37,976 nt of DNA from Phoronis australis (GCA_002633005.1 NMRA01000703.1:91881-129856); one strand, 5' to 3'; positions 20,528 through 30,836 are shown, counted from the stretch's first letter. Translations and numbers: made by a program. Notes: generated from the letters alone by a model not told the origin.

Positions 20528-22756
20528 GGCTGTAAGTGTACTAAATGGCCCTAGGAAACTCCAGACTCCAACAACGGCCACAGGACAGATATATCATTTG
20601 ACTTAGAAACTCAAGACTGTTCATCAGTTGTTTATAATGATGCAGGCCTACTGAATTTCACTAGTGTGCACAATACAAAGCTTCATCTCTATACTGTTCA
20701 AAAACAAGTTCTGTTGTTACATTTTTATAGTACATGCATGGTTAGTCAGACTGTTAAGATGGGAAACAAGTGCCCAGGTTCTTTGAGAATTTGCCCGAAG
20801 TTACCCGCCGGCGCACCTACCGTGGCAAATGTTGTCCACCAAATTAGGCATCTGCCCACCAATTGGGCAAAAGTGTGGGCTGCAGGGTAATACCCTGACC
20901 CTATTCCTCAGAATAATAACTGTTATTTAGTGGAACTATCTGGTTCTCAAATTAGGGACCTATTAAGCTGAATATTATCACCAAAATACTACCACAATGT
21001 GATGACTTCAAATTCAAATAAAGCAGTACTCACCAGATCTAATGGGCAGTTAGACCACTTATTACATTTCAACCGACATCCTCACTTCAGGCTTGGCACA
21101 CAAGCTACTGGTATGAAATGGATGTTAACAGTCTACTTGGCTTCCATCTATCCAAGATGAGGACGGTGTCTTGGACACACAGTCAGGTCTAGTACTCACT
21201 TTATGTTGCATCAAGTGATTGTTAAGCTTTCACAAGTGCAGAGCACTTCGCACTGTTTCTCTTTTGGGTATTCTTTTGACATTCTACACACTTCATCACA
21301 ATAGTCATAAAAAACGTAAACCCAAAGAACACTGCAAGTAAGGATCGTCAGCCATTTTGTCACCTCTAAAGAGACACCTATTGTTGGACAATGGGTTCAC
21401 AAAAAACGTGAATTTTAGTGCAAAATGGAAAAATACACCTTACTTTATGAAACTAAACTAAATATTAATCAAAAACATTCTGGATCAAAACCATGTACTT
21501 TACTGGTGTAATAGTGTTCCAAACAGGTATCAGTATTGGACGTAATTTCCACTGAGGTGGTTGTCACAAGCTTGTGATTCCTATAGGAAAATTCTCACTG
21601 GCAGACAATTTTATTCCATCAATCTATGTCACTAACAATTAGATCCATCTTTTGTGAAAGTCTGGTGATCAGTGTTGTGCCAGCTGAGATACACGGGCTC
21701 AAAATGTGGGAAAATTGCAATGCTTCGTTAACCTCTGACCCCTCTATAATTTAACCTGAAATGTTTAGCTGAGCGACAGAGTTGATGAGAATTGAACTTT
21801 TTAATATCTTGATAAAGTCAAAAACTTGCTTTATTAAAAAATATAAGCAAATCATTAGCTTGTGCACCAGTACTTTTTTGTTATGCATCGCAAATAAACC
21901 AATTTCGGTGAGTCCATAGCTTGATTTATACCCAAAATAGAGGTCCCTGAATTCTCCCCCTGAAACAAGGTAAAATGAGCTTGTTCTTTACCGTTTTGTT
22001 TATCATCCCAAAGGTAACTAAAATGCATAATATGGTTCAAATCTGTGACATTGGGTTTATCACCCCTCTGGGCATTTTTGCCTGCTGTGAACCGTAGTTC
22101 ACTAACCACGATCTCAAGGCAACTGATATGTAATACTTGTCATAAGAAATGCATTCTAAGGGAACTGTTATAGCATTAACATATATTATTTGGAATATTT
22201 GGTACCAAAAATAACAAACATTTCACAGGAATCAGTATCCAACTGTTATATTTCATTGCTATTTTCACCACAAAATCAACCGTTTTAAGAGAACTCCAAT
22301 ACGGGTAGTTTTGCTATTTTTGACCAAAACCAATATTCCAAATGGATTCAGCCACGATCTTATATTTCAACGTCATTTCTGTTGCTAAGGCGACAAACGT
22401 GGTGAAAGAAAATAGTGCCAATAAGACTCACGAGGTGCATCACACTACAACTGTGGAATACCATATAAGATTACGTAGGTTCCTAGAAATACGTCCAAAT
22501 TTCGCTAACTTCAGAACATGATAAAGAGAGGAAACCATTGGACTTTGATGATTTTTCATGAAAACGAAATAATTATTCAGAATCCTGTAACAGCATTTTG
22601 AGTTATCATCTTGGGCATGCATGTTATTGACACCATTTTTTGGTACGAATGTACCTGTCTTTCCTTTTTGCTAAATTTTAATAAAAAGACATGGTCACTC
22701 GGCAGAATGGTAAAATGTGAAAAATCAAATTCTTCAAGCTTTTCACTGGCAGATAA
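20528..22756. other. no recognisable gene
   Basis: About 2.2 kb without identified exons or repeats. Minus-strand ORFs 21855-22109 (84 aa) and 22577-22762 have no domain signature or convincing splice sites. A C-rich patch at 20775-20890 has a short self-complementary motif (TGCCCACCAATTGGGCA). This is probably intron of the minus-strand gene whose exon lies at 24329-24494. Confidence 0.45.
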
Positions 22757-22808
22757 ATACATGCATTGTATATAATTATGTTACATGCATTGTATATAAT
22801 TATGTTAC
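22757..22808. repeat. 24-bp tandem duplication
   Basis: Two exact copies of the unit beginning ACATGCATTGTATATAATTA and ending TGTT lie side by side. There is no coding relevance. Confidence 0.7.
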
Positions 22809-23401
22809 ATGTAGATACTATCCTCAACTCAACTACTAACTTCCTCAACACAACTAAATACTAATAGGACAGTACTATAAGATAATATCTAGTACAAGTT
22901 CAATTTCAGCACAGTTGGTATAGTCCAGCTGGCATCAACTAAAGCGCCATCCAATTTGTTCTCGAATAATTTGCCCCGATTCAAATCATAATGTGAACAC
23001 AAAACCTGCAGACAATGTTGAAATAATTATAACTTTGGTACATTTGCTTAGTCACGTACATAGGAATGTTAAATCCTGTTTGTGCTACATCTGTGTAGTG
23101 TGGACGCTCAGTTGCAGTGGTGTAAGTTGTTCTAGAATAACGTAGACAGTGGATATGGCACAAAACACAGGGAACCTTTTGTAAATGAGGTCTCAATTTC
23201 GGCAACTACTTTGTTCATATTTGAAGAAAATTTAGCACTGACTATTTGAAAAACAAGTCATAGTTATACACCGGGGAATTAATTATATCGAATGAACAAC
23301 TGACGCCATGAAACAGCAAACATCAAATTGAACAGCTTTTCTATTCAGTTAACATCAAACTTTAGGTAACTGAAGATGCTGCAGCAAAGAGTAAAGATAA
23401 C
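22809..23401. other. possible minor exon, otherwise nothing
   Basis: On the minus strand a candidate acceptor TTGTCTGCAG precedes an open frame reading VLCSHYDLNRGKLFENK and on to a stop about 38 codons later (about 22890-23007). It has no recognised domain, and I would not annotate it without transcript support. The rest is unremarkable AT-rich DNA. Confidence 0.25.
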
Positions 23402-24212
23402 TAACCCTAATGAATGTGTTCACATTGGTACGAAGAATAAGTTAAACAGTGGATGACTTAACCACTATGAATGTGTTCATATTGGTAGCAAGAGCAAGTT
23501 AAACAGTGGATGACATAACCACTGCGAATATGTTCAAATTGGTAGCAACACCAAGTTAAACAGTGGATGACTTAACCACTGTGAAGGTGTTCATATTGGC
23601 AGCAAGAGCAAGTTAAACAGAGGATGACTTAACCACTGTGAATGTGTTCAAATTGGAAGCGAGAGCAAGTCAAACAGTGGATGACTTAACCACTGCAAAT
23701 ATATTCATATTGGTAGCAACATCAAGTTAAACAGAGGATGACTTAACCACTGTGAATGTGTTCAAATTGGTAGCGAGAGCAAGTTAATCAGTGGATGACT
23801 TAACCAATGTGAATGTGTTCATATTGGAAGCGAGAGCAAGTTAAACAGAGGATGACTTAACCACTGAGAATGTGTTCAAATTGGTAGCGAGAACAAGTTA
23901 ATCAGTGGATGACTTAACCACTATGAATGTGTTCATATTGGTAGCAAGAGCAAGTTAAACAGTGGATGACATAACCACTGCGAATATGTTCATATTGGTA
24001 GCAACACCAAGTTAAACAGTGGATGACTTAACCACTGTGAATGTGTCCATGTAGCAAGAGCAAGTTAAACAGTGGATGACTTAACCATGATTGTGAATGT
24101 GTTCATATTGTTAGCGAGAGCAAGCTAAACAGTGTATGACTTAACCACTGTGAATGTGTTCATATTGGTAACAAGAGCAAGTTAAACAGTTAAGAACATA
24201 ACCACAGTCCAG
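23402..24212. repeat. 57-bp satellite array, about 14 copies
   Basis: The unit contains GAATGTGTTCATATTGGTAG, then CAAGAGCAAGTTAAACAGTG and GATGACTTAACCACTGT. Starts at 23469, 23526, 23583, 23640, 23697 and onward are spaced exactly 57 bp. Alternating variants (AACAGAGG versus AACAGTGG, CAACACC versus CAAGAGC) suggest higher-order dimers. The inverted blocks TTAAACAGTGG and CCACTGT within each unit could form small hairpins. It lies just downstream of the Rubicon-homology exon, presumably in an intron. Confidence 0.9.
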
Positions 24213-24328
24213 ATACATCTGATGTTTGGATAACCTGACACAGTTGTGGCATTTTGAGTTTCCTCACAGCAGTCCAAGCTTTACTGCAGAGGGGGAGAAA
24301 CTGCTCGAGTTAGAATTTGGACACTTAC

Positions 24329-24494
24329 CTGGACATTGGGACACCATGCTGAGTTGCCATGGGTAGATGACATCGTCACGGTTACAGAGCTCACAGAAGA
24401 AGCCCCTGGCCTGACACAGCTGGCACTGTTTGACATGAGTGATGCAGTCGCCAACCATTGACTTGAGGCGTGGCAACAAGGTGTTGTTTTTGAC
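24329..24494 (-). CDS. exon of a Rubicon-homology (RH) zinc-domain gene
   Basis: A 166-bp internal exon has excellent splice sites: acceptor TTGTTCCCTGCAG before 24494 and donor CAG|GTAAGT at 24329, phase 0 in and phase 1 out. It encodes VKNNTLLPRLKSMV, then HVKQCQLCQARGFFCELC, then a DDVIYPWQ block and MVSQCP. The H-V-x2-C-x2-C-x-A-x-G-F-x-C-E-x-C plus D-V-I-Y-P pattern is the zinc-binding core of the Rubicon-homology domain (DEF8, PLEKHM1/PLEKHM3, Rubicon, Pacer). Those proteins bind Rab7 and act in endolysosome positioning, autophagosome maturation or osteoclast function. Which member it is cannot be decided from one exon. The final C-x2-C...FH-x2-C part should be in the next exon, at lower coordinates, which I could not locate. 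Confidence 0.85.
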
Positions 24495-24760
24495 CTGCAG
24501 GGAACAAAGTAACTTATCAAAAGAGATCATTTAAACTAGCAAGTAAGATTTGGAAGGTGTGTTTGTGCTTGTGTAACACATTCCTGTACAGTTGCAGAAC
24601 AATCACACAAGATAACATATCTTAGAAATTAACAGTAATCCACAACATGATTCACAGTAGACTGCAGCACCTGATATCGGGAAAGAATGAAATTAGGAAA
24701 TTCTCAAGAATTAGACAATCTCAAATGATCTTTAACCAACATGTCACGGTTTTCACAACA
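24495..24760. other. intron sequence upstream of the RH exon
   Basis: On the minus strand this holds the branch-point and polypyrimidine region (AGTTACTTTGTTCCCTGCAG) of the RH exon. I see nothing further. Confidence 0.5.
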
Positions 24761-24947
24761 GCTCCATCTAAATCTCCATGATAGCAAGTAACAGCATATG
24801 TTCACGAAAACAACAACGGTTTTAAAACTTGACATGTTTCGGTGTCATTTATTAAACACCATCCTCACCTAGCTAGGCCCAGCAACAAGTAATGAAGCAC
24901 AGATCTGTGCTTTAAAACCGTTGTTGTTTTCGTGAGCTCCATCTAAA
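24761..24947. mobile_element. small fold-back element with 12-bp flanking direct repeat
   Basis: Perfect 25-bp inverted arms at 24802-24826 and 24911-24935 (TCACGAAAACAACAACGGTT plus TTAAA, and complement) enclose about 84 bp. A 12-bp direct repeat GCTCCATCTAAA at 24761-24772 and 24936-24947 flanks the segment and may be a target-site duplication. The minus strand contains TGAGGATGGTGTTTAATAAA, then TGACACCGAAACATG. This is a hairpin followed by GAAAC, similar to a degraded hammerhead core (C-to-G change at the first core base). Relation to Penelope-type terminal repeats is an inference. Confidence 0.55.
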
Positions 24948-25044
24948 GGTAGCATTTTGAGTTATTACTTTTTGGATAAGCTCACAGATAAGAACATTAT
25001 TTTTCTCAGTGACAACACGTTTCATACAAAAGTGAAATTTACCA

Positions 25045-25549
25045 CTATATCAGTGCACCATTACATATAACCTCAGTTTTTGTGATGGCCACATCAGAGC
25101 ACCATTATATAGAACTTCGGTTGTTGTGAAGGCCATATCAGTGCACCATTATATATAACCTCAGTTGTTGTGATGGCCACATCAGTGCACATTATATATA
25201 ACCTCGGTAGTTGTGAAGGCCAAAAAAAATTATCAGAGTGCACCATTATATATAACCTCCATTATTGTGAAGGCCATATCAGTGCACCATTATATATAAC
25301 CTTCGTTAATGTGAAAATCAGATCACTTCACCATTATATATAGCTTCAGTTGTTGTGAAGGCCATATCAGCGCACCATTATATATAACTCCATTAAGTGA
25401 AGGCCATATCAGTGCACCATTATATATAACCTCGGTTGTTGTAACGGCCATATCAGTGCACCATTGCATATAACCTCCATTATTGTGAAGGCCATATCAG
25501 TGCACCGTTATATTCAACCTCCGTTGATAAGGCCATATCAGTGCACCAG
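25045..25549. repeat. 44-bp tandem repeat, about 11-12 copies
   Basis: The unit reads CAGTGCACCATTATATATAA, then CCTCGGTTGTTGTGAAGGCC and ATAT. Starts at 25051, 25095 and 25139 show the 44-bp period. Later units carry small indels (for example an A-run insertion at about 25222). Intronic minisatellite, no coding value. Confidence 0.88.
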
Positions 25550-26367
25550 TCATGCAGTGTCAAGCAGTGATTAAAACACACAGCCAATTAAAACATATCC
25601 ATAAAATCAAGTTAATTAAAAATAACTACTGAAGATATCACACTTGCTTAAAGGTGAATGCCTAGAATATTTACTAAATGCAAAAAATGCACATGAATAT
25701 ATTATATAAATTATTATTCAAAAAAGCGATTCTGGTCTATACCGGCGCTCAATGCTATTGAAATCGCCTGGGGTCACATTTTGCGACCTAGCCAAAATCC
25801 CAGGTCGCATTTTCAAAATCCAGCTCTCATTCATAAATGCCAGGTCCCAAAATTTTCCCGCCATTTTTACACGCCAAAATCGATTTTTGTAGATCGTCGA
25901 GAAAAAGTTTAGATTATGCTCTTACCAGCAGCATTAAATATTCACAAATTACAGATCGCAACATTAAGTTTGTTCATGCCGGTACGGCGTTACTGTTCTT
26001 CATGACCGCCATTGAAAGGCTGTAGACCGCATGGTAAGTTGCTGATGTGAAAGCTGAATCAGTGCTCTCTAACTGACACGTGCATTCGAGTAGCTATAAG
26101 TTTGCGATGTGAAAAGGAAGAAAATGCACATTTAAAGTGTCCACAATTTTGCTAGGTCTGACCTGCTAAATGACTGTCATCAATGTTGTTAAAGATCCAA
26201 ACTATCTCTGAATGTATACTCTCTCCATTTTTTGTTCGCAGCTCAAACTTTGCCCGTTTGAAAAACATCCTTTTAAAAAAAAATGCTTGAAACATTGCCC
26301 TAGCCCAATGACGTATGCAGATACGCGAGAACAAATCAGTGCAAATTTCATAACAAAAATGCTATAC
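25550..26367. other. no recognisable gene
   Basis: Spacer between the minisatellite and THAP element copy B. The short ORFs (25837-26025 plus, 26152-26397 both strands) are chance-like. Confidence 0.45.
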
Positions 26368-26535
26368 TTAAAGGATAATGCCACCCAATTTAATTAGTCT
26401 TTTTTACCGTCTTAATCGGTCTATATCCACATCGCCTCTTATACGGTCGACCTCACCTTGCCGAGAGATGTTGCGTTAACCTGTGAGGAAGGTGAGAAGC
26501 GACGCAGCGACGTCAGTGGTTCGTCTACAGAGTGA

Positions 26536-26832
26536 ATGCCGCTATATTGCGGTGCATCGGTTCCCGCTTGTCCGAATTATGAAGCTGCGAAGAAAGCCGG
26601 TAAATCGTTTTTTCGACTTCCTCGAGAGCCCAAAATGCTTAGGAAGTGGCTCGCGGTAGTGAAGAATGAAAGGTATGCTGTTAATAGCAAGTATGAGGCC
26701 GTGAAACATCTCCATGTCTGTGGCCGGCATTTCATCGACAGTGATTTCTCTGACGAATTCCGGCTTACTAAAGAACTATCCATACGTTCCGTTGTCTATG
26801 CATGTTCACGGCGCCTCTCTAGTATTTCTTGA
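26536..26832 (+). pseudogene. THAP zinc finger, nearly intact (copy B)
   Basis: A 98-codon frame begins MPLYCGASVPACPNYEAAK, with KAGKSFFRLPREP following. A one-base insertion near the start explains the extra residues between zinc Cys compared with copy A (MLRCIVPACPN). MLRKWLAVVKNE near 34-45 contains the invariant Trp, and HVCGRHFIDSDF near 60-71 gives the C-x2-H ligands and the following Phe. The frame then becomes unmatched after about residue 80, with no AVPTIF box. This is the best-preserved THAP finger in the window and presumably bound the family 2 ends. Confidence 0.75.
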
Positions 26833-26936
26833 TCAGTGTATTCCGGTTCGAACTGATAGGCTGTGAAACCTAATGATCTGACCCGTCAGATGAGCTCTTG
26901 ACTAAGTCGGGATTGGCGCCGGGAGAGTTGCCATGT
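26797..26936 (-). pseudogene. P2X7 C-terminal-like N-terminal block (copy B)
   Basis: The minus strand reads MATLPAPIPT from the ATG at about 26933, then after frame breaks AYQFEPEYTDQEILERRREH and a stop at about 26797. The YQFEPEYTD motif is conserved with copy A (YQFEQEYSD) and with family 1 (YMFEPEYNE). As in copy A the cysteine block is missing. Because motif residues are kept while flanking DNA has drifted, this was probably once coding. Confidence 0.5.
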
Positions 26937-28041
26937 AGACGTTTATTATTGCGCGTTCTGTTTCAAAATGAGTTATTCTCATCCTAAAATGATCCTAACC
27001 AATGCTTATATGAAACTGACACAAAGCCTGTCTCATTAGATACAACTTGTAATGCCTTGGAGTGCTCGTCAGAGCAAATGTTTTGAGAAGCCAGCAATGA
27101 ATAAACCACTGCATTACTGGCTGTTGACGCCGGCAACAATGGTAATTGACTGGGCACCGAGGCCGTGTGAGCGCATGCTAATTCAGTGTTTGCTGTTGTG
27201 AAACAATTACTCGTATTTATATGCTATAGACACATGTTGGTGGAATCTTTATTTAGAAAGAAAAATACATTATTCAAATCATTGTTACTGTACAACCCGT
27301 TTGCCCTGACAGTCTGTGGAAGGGGAACCCGACTTTGGCGGCCCCCAACAAGTAAGTAGATTTTCAGTTTCGTGGCTAATTCACATAAATAATTACGCAC
27401 ACATTATTTCTTTGGCTCACTATTATATAGTCTCTTCGTGACTGGAGGTTTAGTTTCCAATTCAAGCTGGTTTATGTTCGTGCCAGTCCCGGCGGCCGTG
27501 ACGGGCCTGATCGGGTTCCGAGCCCCTGGCCGGGATAACAAACGTTTTGTGTATTTAATCACAAGTATAAACAACACAGATCTACGTTCTTCTGTCTGTA
27601 TTTCACGGAAGAATACTTCGAATTTATCTCAAAACAGACCCCAAACTCCTGCTGATCTTTGTAGGCTACGGTGTCATGTCCAAATGCAGGTAAATACGTA
27701 ACAGCAAAACAAAAAAAAAGTTTTAATAAGAACTCGGTCTATTTTTAAGGGTTTCACAACGAAGTTTGATGATTTATTGGTGTTAAACGATGAATTCAAG
27801 CGATAAGCTGACACCACTAACCCAGTGTGAACTGCTGAACAGATTGCGTGTGAAACCAATTATGTCACTGGATAATTTCAACACCTCCGTCTGCCGTCAG
27901 GTGTCAAGTAACGCAAGCGAATCTGCCGTTATCGAGTAGAACTACTCGATCTAAATTGATACAAAATAGGTTGTTTTTTGGTTGGCATTCTCCTTTAAGC
28001 TGTTTAAGAATGCAACAATTAGTTTTCCATAAAATGTAAAG

Positions 28042-29356
28042 CAGGGCTCAACACTAACGGTTGCCCGATTGCCCGTGTACATGTAGATTTTGCGTCGGGC
28101 AAGTGGAATTTGAAAAGTACTTGCCCGATGGGCAAGTTAAAAAGCTGGCCATATAGGCAACCAGATCTTAAGATTGTCTGCTTGACATTTGCTCCGAAGT
28201 AACGAACCCCGACACAAGCCTAAAAATCATCGAAAAAAGCTCGTGTGGCCGTCAAAGAAACTCCCGTCTTCGAATGAGCACCGAAAGGAAAATAGAACGA
28301 GTGTGATGCAGCATGCACAGATGACACCCGCGGTCAAATCCTTTCGATTCTCTGAACGTGCCCTGCAGTTTCTGAATAAGTTGTCACGTGATACTACTGA
28401 TCGTCTGCACTCTGGCAAAACGTCTAAACAAGGAAGCCGTCCAGATGCTAAAAAAACGAGTTCAGGAACAATCAAAGCAACAATATGAAACGAAAAGAGT
28501 GCGGGGATGGTTTCCGTCATGGGACGTTAGATTTCCTGGCCTGCGAGACAGTGAACAAGGGATGACGTATGATTTTTGCCGGCGTTTACCCATGTACCGA
28601 GCTGGAAGCACCGCGTTCGTCGGCGGATGTAAGTCATACAGATAAGCGCAAAAGCTAAAAAGTGAATGATTTACCACAAATTTTCTACACTACACAGCAG
28701 TTTTAAAGGCCTGGTATTTATTCAGGGGGAATTCCAAAGGAAAATCTTATGAACTCCCGGCTCCCGCTGGCGACTCCCGAAAAAGAGGAATACGGTCTTC
28801 ATGATTGTCGCTCTGAAGGGTGACTTTTTCGCGGCCTATCTATTTTTCAAAAATGTAATTATTTATTGAAAATAAAAAGAATATGTGGCATTATTATATG
28901 TTAAAATTTGATTTTAATTTAATACAAGGTACCGATGACCAAAACTGTGCAAGATTTTTACGGATAGCAAAAATTCAAATTCAGGTTAAGCAAAGTTTAA
29001 TGCATGAGGGCGTATAAACTAATGAATACACAGAAGTGTCTAGAGTTCATGTCCTAGCTCATTTTGGCGCCTGTGAACGTGAGACAATGGTTTTGATACC
29101 ATAGTTACTCTTCTAATTTGTCTCTCTAACGTTTTGACACACCTTATAAATAAATGTTCTATAAGAAGAATCTTAAAAAATAGCAACTCATAGCATGCAC
29201 GACACAAGAGGAGGCTCAGCGCAGGCAGCCCTACGGTAACACATTACCTAGGTGTGCACATGCACGGTGCTATTTGGGATTGTACTTGGGGCAAGTGAAT
29301 TTGTTGTTCGGGCAAGTAAAAATTTCAACTACTTAAAAAGTTAATGTTGAGCCCTG
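28042..29356 (+). mobile_element. hAT-type transposon remnant with TAAAG duplication
   Basis: Termini CAGGGCTCAACACTAACG (28042) and AGTTAATGTTGAGCCCTG (ending 29356) are inverted repeats. The 5-bp direct repeat TAAAG lies immediately outside both ends (28037-28041 and 29357-29361), matching the short target duplications of some hAT lineages. Subterminal TTGCCCG and GGGCAAGT motifs recur in both arms. The interior holds a transposase N-terminal fragment (28189-28645) but no catalytic or dimerisation domain, so the copy is internally deleted. Confidence 0.8.
28189..28645 (+). pseudogene. hAT transposase N-terminal zinc-finger fragment
   Basis: A Lys/Arg-rich frame from 28189 (99 codons) passes, by frameshift near 28440-28480, into a second frame reading VRGWFPSWDVRFPGLRDSEQ, then GMTYDFCRRL, STAFVGGCKSYR and a TAA stop. 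The W-x-x-W...F-P-x-L-x-D-x-E-x-G-M...F-C...F-V-x-G-C-x-x-Y-R arrangement matches the TTF-type zinc finger that precedes hAT transposases and the ZMYM/KIAA1586-like proteins derived from them. The first zinc Cys has been lost (Y in its place). In-frame residues after the TAA continue the family pattern, supporting a nonsense mutation. Confidence 0.6.
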
Positions 29357-29361
29357 TAAAG

Positions 29362-29700
29362 TCTCGAAATGATTTCCGAATCCGTGTGGGTTTCTATCGG
29401 ATAATTCAAGTTTGCTCCTCAATACCTTCCATGCATGGGAAAAATAGGTCAGTCACAAAATAACACACGTCACTAGTCTTACTCTATTTCGGAGGTTTAA
29501 AACAAAACTGGGGTTAGCTTTTACATATTGAGAAAAGACGTTTTCTTTGAAAACTGAGTATGTTGTGTAAAATGAGAGTGACTCACTATATAAGCTGCAT
29601 GTCAATTTCAAGCCACCCGGGATTATTTGGCTTTTAATTGCCCGCTTCAACCCAAACAAAATTCTGTCATGCTACGGTTTTTTAGTTTTTTATTGTTCCG
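29362..29700. other. no recognisable feature
   Basis: Short spacer between the hAT remnant and the gag-like region. I could not identify a long terminal repeat for the latter here. Confidence 0.4.
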
Positions 29701-29857
29701 ATAGATGGTGCAATCAGTTATTGACCTTGACCTTTTTTTACACATTTTCTGCACAGTTGAAGAATTAGTAGTGGTGATAGAAGTATTAATAATAAACACT
29801 GTATTGTGCTTAGTCGTTTTTTCTACCGTGCGCGTCAATAGTGAAAATTGCTTCAAC

Positions 29858-30227
29858 GTGCTCATCGAAGAGCTTCTTCAACAGCTTCTTCAACTACATT
29901 TGTGCATGATCTACGAACATTCTACCAACCGAAATCTTGTGCAACGTCTGGGGAGAAATCATCATGGCGGAATCAGCAGGCGAGTTAAGATCAGTGCGGG
30001 CTTGCAGAGCAGCGACAAAACGAAATTGTCTGGTTTATTGNGTGCTCATCGAAGAGCTTCTTCAACAGCTTCTTCAACTACATTTGTGCATGATCTACGA
30101 ACATTCTACCAACCGAAATCTTATACGCAACGTCTGGGGAGAAATCATCATGGCGAAATCAGCAGGCGAGTTAAGATCAGCGTGGGCTTGCAGAGCAGCG
30201 ACAAAACGAAAATTGTCTGGTTTATTG
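29858..30227. repeat. 183/186-bp direct duplication around an undetermined base
   Basis: The segment starting GTGCTCATCGAAGAGCTTCT at 29858 is repeated from 30042, differing by a handful of bases and small indels (for example CTTGTGCAAC versus CTTATACGCAAC). The single ambiguous base of the window (n, at 30041) sits exactly at the joint. This is either a true tandem duplication within the gag-like gene or an assembly join between two similar copies. Confidence 0.85.
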
Positions 30228-30359
30228 AAAACTCCTGATCTACTTCTGATGTGCACCACAGGAATGCCACTACTGGAATATACGAAGCTGGCAGAGGCAC
30301 TGAGGTCTACACCAGAAAAAATAAAAATTCAAACTGAACATGTCATCGAACTTGTATAA
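30171..30359 (+). pseudogene. BEL/Pao-like gag N-terminal fragment
   Basis: The frame reads MAKSAGELRSAWACRAATKR, then KLSGLLKTPDLLL, and later LRSTPEKIKIQTEHVIELV before a TAA. A short basic helix with an RAATKRKL-type run near the start, followed by a coiled-coil-like segment, is the usual beginning of BEL/Pao gag. The gag continues after the stop with the repeats and core below. The assignment is by order and composition, so it is moderate. Confidence 0.45.
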
Positions 30360-30439
30360 CTACAAGTAGAACATGAATCGAAAACTCATAATACAGATGG
30401 TGAAGGCAGTTTCGGTGAAACACTACTGTAAGTAGCCCG

Positions 30440-30817
30440 GTGCATGCCCTTGTTACTGTGAGTCCTCCGATACCTGCACATGCTACCATAAGTAGCCCTA
30501 TGCTTGCCCCTGTTACTGTGAGTCCTCCGATACCTGCACATGCTACTGTCAGTAGCCCTATGCTTGCCCCTGTTACTGTGAGTCCTCCGATGCCTGCACA
30601 TGCTATTATAAGTAGGCCTATGCTTGCCCCTGTTACTGTGAGTCCTCCGATACCTGCACATGCTACCGTAAGTAGTCCTATGCTTGTCCCTGTTACTGTG
30701 AGTCCTCCGATACCTGCACATACTGCTATTCACAGTCCGATGCCAGCTCCTGCGTTAACGACTCACATGGCAAAGGTAAAGCTTCCGACATTTTATGGTG
30801 ACATGAAAGACTACTGA
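30440..30817 (+). pseudogene. 60-bp repeat encoding a 20-residue Pro/Val/Ser repeat
   Basis: Five 60-bp units (phase at 30450, 30510, 30570, 30630, 30690) encode copies of a 20-residue repeat of the form ATVSSPMLAPVTVSPPIPAH. The frame then runs into MAKVKLPTFYGDMKDY and a TGA. The K-x-x-L-P-x-F-x-GD motif is the entry of the BEL/Pao gag core (DUF1759 type), normally followed by a Trp. Here the TGA falls just where that Trp (TGG) would be. The open minus-strand frame over the same repeat (30386-30733) is a shadow. Confidence 0.65.
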
Positions 30818-30836
30818 CGATCAGCTCATAGAATCA

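Larger units (their letters stand above)
26372..27994 (+). mobile_element. TTAA-flanked THAP element, family 2 copy B
   Basis: A 1623-bp element is bounded by TTAA (26368-26371 and 27995-27998), with termini AGGATAATGCCACCC on the left and, as complement, AGGAGAATGCCAACC on the right. It is collinear with copy A across nearly its whole length; for example AATTAGTCTTTTTTACCGTC at 26392 matches 3538 with one change. Like copy A it has a THAP trace at the left and a P2X7-like start on the opposite strand, and lacks a transposase core. Small indels against copy A account for the 51-bp length difference. Confidence 0.82.

Noticed and set aside
21855-22109. 84-aa minus ORF as a possible exon of the RH gene
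   Set aside because: No RH or other domain residues, no convincing acceptor and donor, and composition typical of chance.
22381-22430. FHHVC on the minus strand as the missing last part of the RH zinc domain
   Set aside because: The expected upstream cysteines are absent and there is no suitable acceptor; the match is fortuitous.
23402-25549. Regular repeats that could be mistaken for a CRISPR array
   Set aside because: Units are contiguous with no unique spacers, and the DNA is clearly eukaryotic with spliced exons; these are minisatellites.
26542-26783. Minus-strand ORFs antisense to the THAP finger of copy B
   Set aside because: They carry no domain and mirror the conserved plus-strand THAP codons.
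30386-30733. Open minus-strand frame with repeated MCRYRRTHSN units
   Set aside because: It is the shadow of the 60-bp repeat, whose plus frame joins the gag-like core; repeats divisible by three keep several frames open.
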